Shown here in pieces: positions 8,272 to 11,122 of a stretch of 11,122 nucleotides of DNA. The DNA comes from an uncultured Collinsella sp. (lineage in GTDB: Bacteria > Actinomycetota > Coriobacteriia > Coriobacteriales > Coriobacteriaceae): NCBI GenBank assembly GCA_959602875.1, contig CAUGVQ010000066.1:1-11122 (forward strand). The letters are read 5' to 3'. The translations under genes and the position numbers were made by a program. A model generated the notes under the pieces. The model was not told where the DNA came from. It did no database searches and worked only from the letters and a program-made list of their open reading frames with translations. Position 1 is the stretch's first letter, and every line of letters starts with the position of its first letter.

Positions 8272-8742
8272 ATGCATATCTCTAGCAAGAGGCGCAACGA
8301 ACTGATCCGTAAGGGACGCAAAGGGCTTGCGCTGTTCTTGGCAGTGGTCCTTGCGATCCAGTGCGCAAATCTGCCGGTTATTGTCTCGGCGGCGACCGAC
8401 GGCGGCGAGGCCCTCGCTACCGTGGAGGACACTCCCGCGCCCGAGCAGACGCCCGCAGAGCAGACGGCTCCCGTTGAGGAGTCCACGCCTGCTCCGGCCT
8501 CGGTAGAGGAGTCCGAGCCGGTTGAGACCACTCCGGGGGAGACGCCGCCCGCGGCACCAGCGGAGCCGTCCGAGCCGGCGGAGCCCGAGCAGCCTGTGGA
8601 GACCAACCAGACTCCGGCTGACCCGGCCAACACCACGCCGGTGGAGACCGAGCAGTCCACTACCACCGAGACGCCTGCTCCCACCACCGAGCAGAACACC
8701 CCGGCGGACGAAAATGGCTTGGGGGGGCAACCTCGCAGATAA
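8272..8742 (+). CDS. N-terminal part of surface protein, cut off at a G7 tract
   Basis: This 156-residue frame starts at ATG 8272, ten bases after AAGGTGG. An upstream TTG at 8146 in the same frame would place the structured leader inside the protein, so I reject it. Residues 1-18 are Lys/Arg-rich, residues 19-38 are hydrophobic (LALFLAVVLAIQCANLPVIV), and VSA-AT around residue 40 is a good signal-peptidase I site, so the product is exported. The rest is a Pro/Glu/Thr/Ala-rich low-complexity segment such as PAEPSEPAEPEQPVE. The frame runs into seven G at 8721-8727, then reads QPRR and stops. The following frame continues the protein without a break. As written, only a short secreted peptide would be made. 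With one G fewer or two more, the frame joins the large adhesin. Confidence 0.75.
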   Translation: MHISSKRRNELIRKGRKGLALFLAVVLAIQCANLPVIVSAATDGGEALATVEDTPAPEQTPAEQTAPVEESTPAPASVEESEPVETTPGETPPAAPAEPSEPAEPEQPVETNQTPADPANTTPVETEQSTTTETPAPTTEQNTPADENGLGGQPRR

Positions 8743-11122
8743 CAACAGTGCGGTAGCCGCGCCCGCGGAGGACACCACCGCCACCGTGGCGCTCGCGCTC
8801 AACCAGAGCACGCTGGCTTATGAGGGAACCACCTACACCTCTGACCAGACCCAGCTCGAGGCTCCGGCCAACCAGGAGCTCAAGTTCACCGTCGCCCCCA
8901 CCGACGGCTTTGAGATTAATACCGTTAAGCAGGTTGCTACCGACGGTGTCGAGACCGAGCTTACCGCCGACGCCAACAGCGAGTACACAATCGCTGCCGA
9001 CAAGGTTGCCGACGGTCTGAAGATCGATGTCGCCACGACCGAGGTTCCGGCTGATTCTGCCGAGAAGCCGGTCGAGGATTCTGCCACCGCTGGCGATGAG
9101 CCTGCGACTGACGAGACCGAAAACGCAACCGAGGAGACTCCCGCTACCGAGGAGTCGACCGGGGTCGAGGATGCTACCGAGGGCGAAGAGGCCACCGAAG
9201 GGGATGCGGTCGAGCAGTCCGCCAGTAACGGCATTTCGCTGTTGGCGAATACCGAGAATAATTACTCCATTGCGCCCAACGGCAGCCAAGACTTGTCTGC
9301 GGATTATCAGCGAAATGGAAAGTGGTCCATTCGCAAGGGGACGAATGGGTCTTGGCAGACCATCAACGGAGAAGGCGACACTGGCAGGGTTGGCGACGCC
9401 ACCCTCTACGTGAGCTCTAACGGTTCTGGTTCTAGCTGGGACCACTGGTTTGGCAAAGATGCCGCGGCAACGTTTAGCGTGAACGGAAACGCGGAGCCTG
9501 GTGATGTCTACCAGGTTCGTTACGGAACCAATAACAATTACCGCATCTCCACGTTCACGGTTTCCTCCCCTCAACCCGAGGGAAGCTATACGGTTTACTT
9601 CTATTCGCTGATTCCGGGAAAGACTCTCGAAAGTACGGGGTCACCTGACTCAATCTGGAATGGCATGGGTACTGGCTCGGTTACTGGTCTAAACCATCCG
9701 GATAGTTACCCCAACGACAGCACGGACCTTTCTGGCCAAGGGGTCGAGGTGACTTTCCCCTCGTCATATCCTGACATTACTTACGGCGGGCGTACGTATG
9801 AATACGCAGCCCCGGGTAGTGGAAACGAGAATACCGAGGGTTATTACACAATTGAGTGGATTCGTCTTGTTAAAGCAGACGGCGCAAATGCTGGCGCAAA
9901 TGATTACAACCCCGTAGTTAACAATGAATCGACGTTCCACTATGACGGGCAAATCTTCATAAATGAAAAAAATCTTTGGACGGTGACATGGCGTGTTCAG
10001 ATGCCCGAAGATGATCATTTCACCATTCAGACCGATTATTCACGAATCGTGGAGGACGGGACAAGGGAATCAAGTCTCCCTAAGCCTCAGATGCAGCAGT
10101 CTATCGTCCAAGATGGGGTTACTTATATCTTTGATGGATGGTATACAGATGAAAACTGCACCGAGACCGCTAGTTTCAATGGTCAGATTAATGGAAACAA
10201 GAATTACTATGCGAAATACGTCGCGCAGAACAACGATGAGTTGACGTATGACGGTAATGGTGCGACTTCCGGCTCCACGTCTTCGACGGGAGGCGTGACC
10301 GGTCGAGACGTGACCGTTGCCGAAAACGGATTCGACCGCGTTCTAAATGCTGGCTCTTATAGCTTTGAGTATACCTTTGCCGGCTGGAACACCAGGGCCG
10401 ACGGCACCGGCGTTGACTACGAACCTGGCTATCCGTATGAGCTGACCGAGGGCAACGACGTTCTGTATGCGCAATGGGAAGGCAGCTCATATCTACAGTA
10501 CGATATGGGTGTTGACACCTCTGAGGTTGAATGGAATCCCTCGCCTTCGACCCTCATTGATAAGATGAAGGTGAATGGTGTAAATACGGGCAATCCCATC
10601 ACCATTGGTTCCAACAATAATTTCTATTTGGATTCGCAGCAATACGATTACCAGGATACGGTAACCATTCCAAAGGACACACCGCAGCTCGATGGCTATA
10701 CCTTTACGGGGTGGGCTGATGGCGAGACCATCTATCAGCCAGGCGATTCCTTCAAATATCGCCATAACGAAGACAAGAAAGGCGACGACTCGCTCACGCT
10801 CAAGGCTCAGTGGGATGAGAACACCGTTGATGTGACGTATACGGTTGATCCCGCTGCTGGTGGCACAATCAGCAACGATTCTGACACCATCGGTCAAGAC
10901 ACCGCAAATGGTCTGGAGGGTTCCAGCGTTGCTGCCACGAATCCGGGCTATACGTTTGATGGCTGGTACGTTGGCGATAAAAAGATTACTGACAGCGATA
11001 CGCTTTCGGTGGAAGATGCTTTGGCGAATCTGAATAAGGACGGGAAGACTGGCCTCTACGCCGAGACCACCTACGTCGCGCAGTGGACCGCCAACACCGA
11101 CACCAAGTACACGGTCGAGTAC
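8714..11122 (+). CDS. Surface protein with InlB-type repeats, main part, partial
   Basis: An open frame of 803 codons runs off the right edge. Its ATG at 8714 has no Shine-Dalgarno and lies within the preceding frame, so it is probably not a true start; the real N-terminus should be at 8272, giving 950 codons in the window after frame restoration. Composite numbering gives Asp/Glu/Thr-rich low complexity to about residue 320. An Ig-like region follows at about 325-432 (NYSIAPNG ... WSIRKG ... ATFSVNG ... YRISTFTV). An unassigned beta-rich part extends to about 615. At least four InlB B-repeat (Listeria-Bacteroides) units come next. The final KYTVEY is typical of the start of another repeat or MucBP-like unit. 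The C-terminal anchor, perhaps LPXTG, is out of the window. Likely a cell-wall adhesin; ligand unknown. Base composition is lower in GC than in carAB, especially after 9240. Confidence 0.8.
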   Translation, partial: MAWGGNLADNNSAVAAPAEDTTATVALALNQSTLAYEGTTYTSDQTQLEAPANQELKFTVAPTDGFEINTVKQVATDGVETELTADANSEYTIAADKVADGLKIDVATTEVPADSAEKPVEDSATAGDEPATDETENATEETPATEESTGVEDATEGEEATEGDAVEQSASNGISLLANTENNYSIAPNGSQDLSADYQRNGKWSIRKGTNGSWQTINGEGDTGRVGDATLYVSSNGSGSSWDHWFGKDAAATFSVNGNAEPGDVYQVRYGTNNNYRISTFTVSSPQPEGSYTVYFYSLIPGKTLESTGSPDSIWNGMGTGSVTGLNHPDSYPNDSTDLSGQGVEVTFPSSYPDITYGGRTYEYAAPGSGNENTEGYYTIEWIRLVKADGANAGANDYNPVVNNESTFHYDGQIFINEKNLWTVTWRVQMPEDDHFTIQTDYSRIVEDGTRESSLPKPQMQQSIVQDGVTYIFDGWYTDENCTETASFNGQINGNKNYYAKYVAQNNDELTYDGNGATSGSTSSTGGVTGRDVTVAENGFDRVLNAGSYSFEYTFAGWNTRADGTGVDYEPGYPYELTEGNDVLYAQWEGSSYLQYDMGVDTSEVEWNPSPSTLIDKMKVNGVNTGNPITIGSNNNFYLDSQQYDYQDTVTIPKDTPQLDGYTFTGWADGETIYQPGDSFKYRHNEDKKGDDSLTLKAQWDENTVDVTYTVDPAAGGTISNDSDTIGQDTANGLEGSSVAATNPGYTFDGWYVGDKKITDSDTLSVEDALANLNKDGKTGLYAETTYVAQWTANTDTKYTVEY
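8721..8727 (+). repeat. G7 homopolymer that breaks the surface-protein frame
   Basis: Seven consecutive G lie at the exact point where coding passes from frame 1 to frame 2. G6 or G9 would give one continuous frame reading ...ADENGLGGNLADNN...; G8 would shift to the third frame and stop at TAG 8754-8756. The tract is either a slipped-strand phase-variation switch or a base-calling error. Confidence 0.8.
10124..11086 (+). repeat. Four InlB B-repeat (Flg_new-type) units in the surface protein
   Basis: Each unit shows the Y-x-F-x-G-W opening and an aromatic closing such as YAQW. Unit 1 is YIFDGWYTDENCTE to YYAKYV (10124-10222). Unit 2 is YTFAGWNTRADGTG to LYAQW (10370-10477). Unit 3 is YTFTGWADGETIY to LKAQW (10697-10813). 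Unit 4 is YTFDGWYVGDKKI to YVAQW (10949-11086). These beta-grasp modules form stalks in secreted and cell-wall proteins. Spacing and length vary, so the copies are old rather than a recent tandem expansion. Confidence 0.8.

Noticed and set aside
8206..9574. Long minus-strand frames opposite the surface-protein gene.
   Set aside because: Their Ser/Val/Gly- and Arg/Leu-rich products are reverse readings of the Pro/Glu/Thr repeats.

Overview
The window looks like chromosomal DNA of a high-GC Gram-positive bacterium. My best guess is a gut Coriobacteriia actinobacterium close to Collinsella. That rests on strongly G/C-biased codons in the carAB and pyridoxine-kinase genes, a Gram-positive-type PyrR RNA element, and a large exported protein with InlB-type (Listeria-Bacteroides) repeats. 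The genus was not checked by any search.

Layout. Positions 1-1005 hold a PLP-salvage kinase (pyridoxal/pyridoxamine kinase family) on the minus strand. A GC-rich divergent spacer of 326 bp separates it from carA-carB (1332-6146, plus strand), the two subunits of carbamoyl-phosphate synthase. Just before carA, a near-perfect PyrR-binding hairpin touches the Shine-Dalgarno sequence, so uridine-nucleotide control of translation is predicted. A probable UUCG-loop terminator follows carB. Positions 6147-6633 have no gene but contain a 209-bp MITE-like element with 38-bp terminal inverted repeats and a strong terminator hairpin.

Positions 6634-7521 (minus strand) encode a toxin-first mqsR-mqsA-like type II toxin-antitoxin operon. 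Upstream of it are a palindromic operator, a possible 19-residue leader ORF, and a hairpin that would mask that leader's Shine-Dalgarno. Positions 7646-8271 are non-coding but rich in signals: a perfect 16-bp palindrome beside a -10-like box, a tandem TTAAAGCTTT repeat, and a compact structured 5' leader RNA with pseudoknot potential.

From 8272 to the right edge runs a large exported surface protein: signal peptide, Pro/Glu/Thr-rich low-complexity segment, Ig-like region, and at least four InlB-type repeats. Its reading frame is broken at a run of seven G at 8721-8727. Six or nine G would join the halves into one open frame of 950 codons within the window. This is either a phase-variation switch or a sequencing/assembly error, and it is the most interesting signal here.

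The left half (kinase, car operon) is housekeeping. The right half (MITE-like repeat, toxin-antitoxin, switchable adhesin with complex leader) has the character of an accessory locus.
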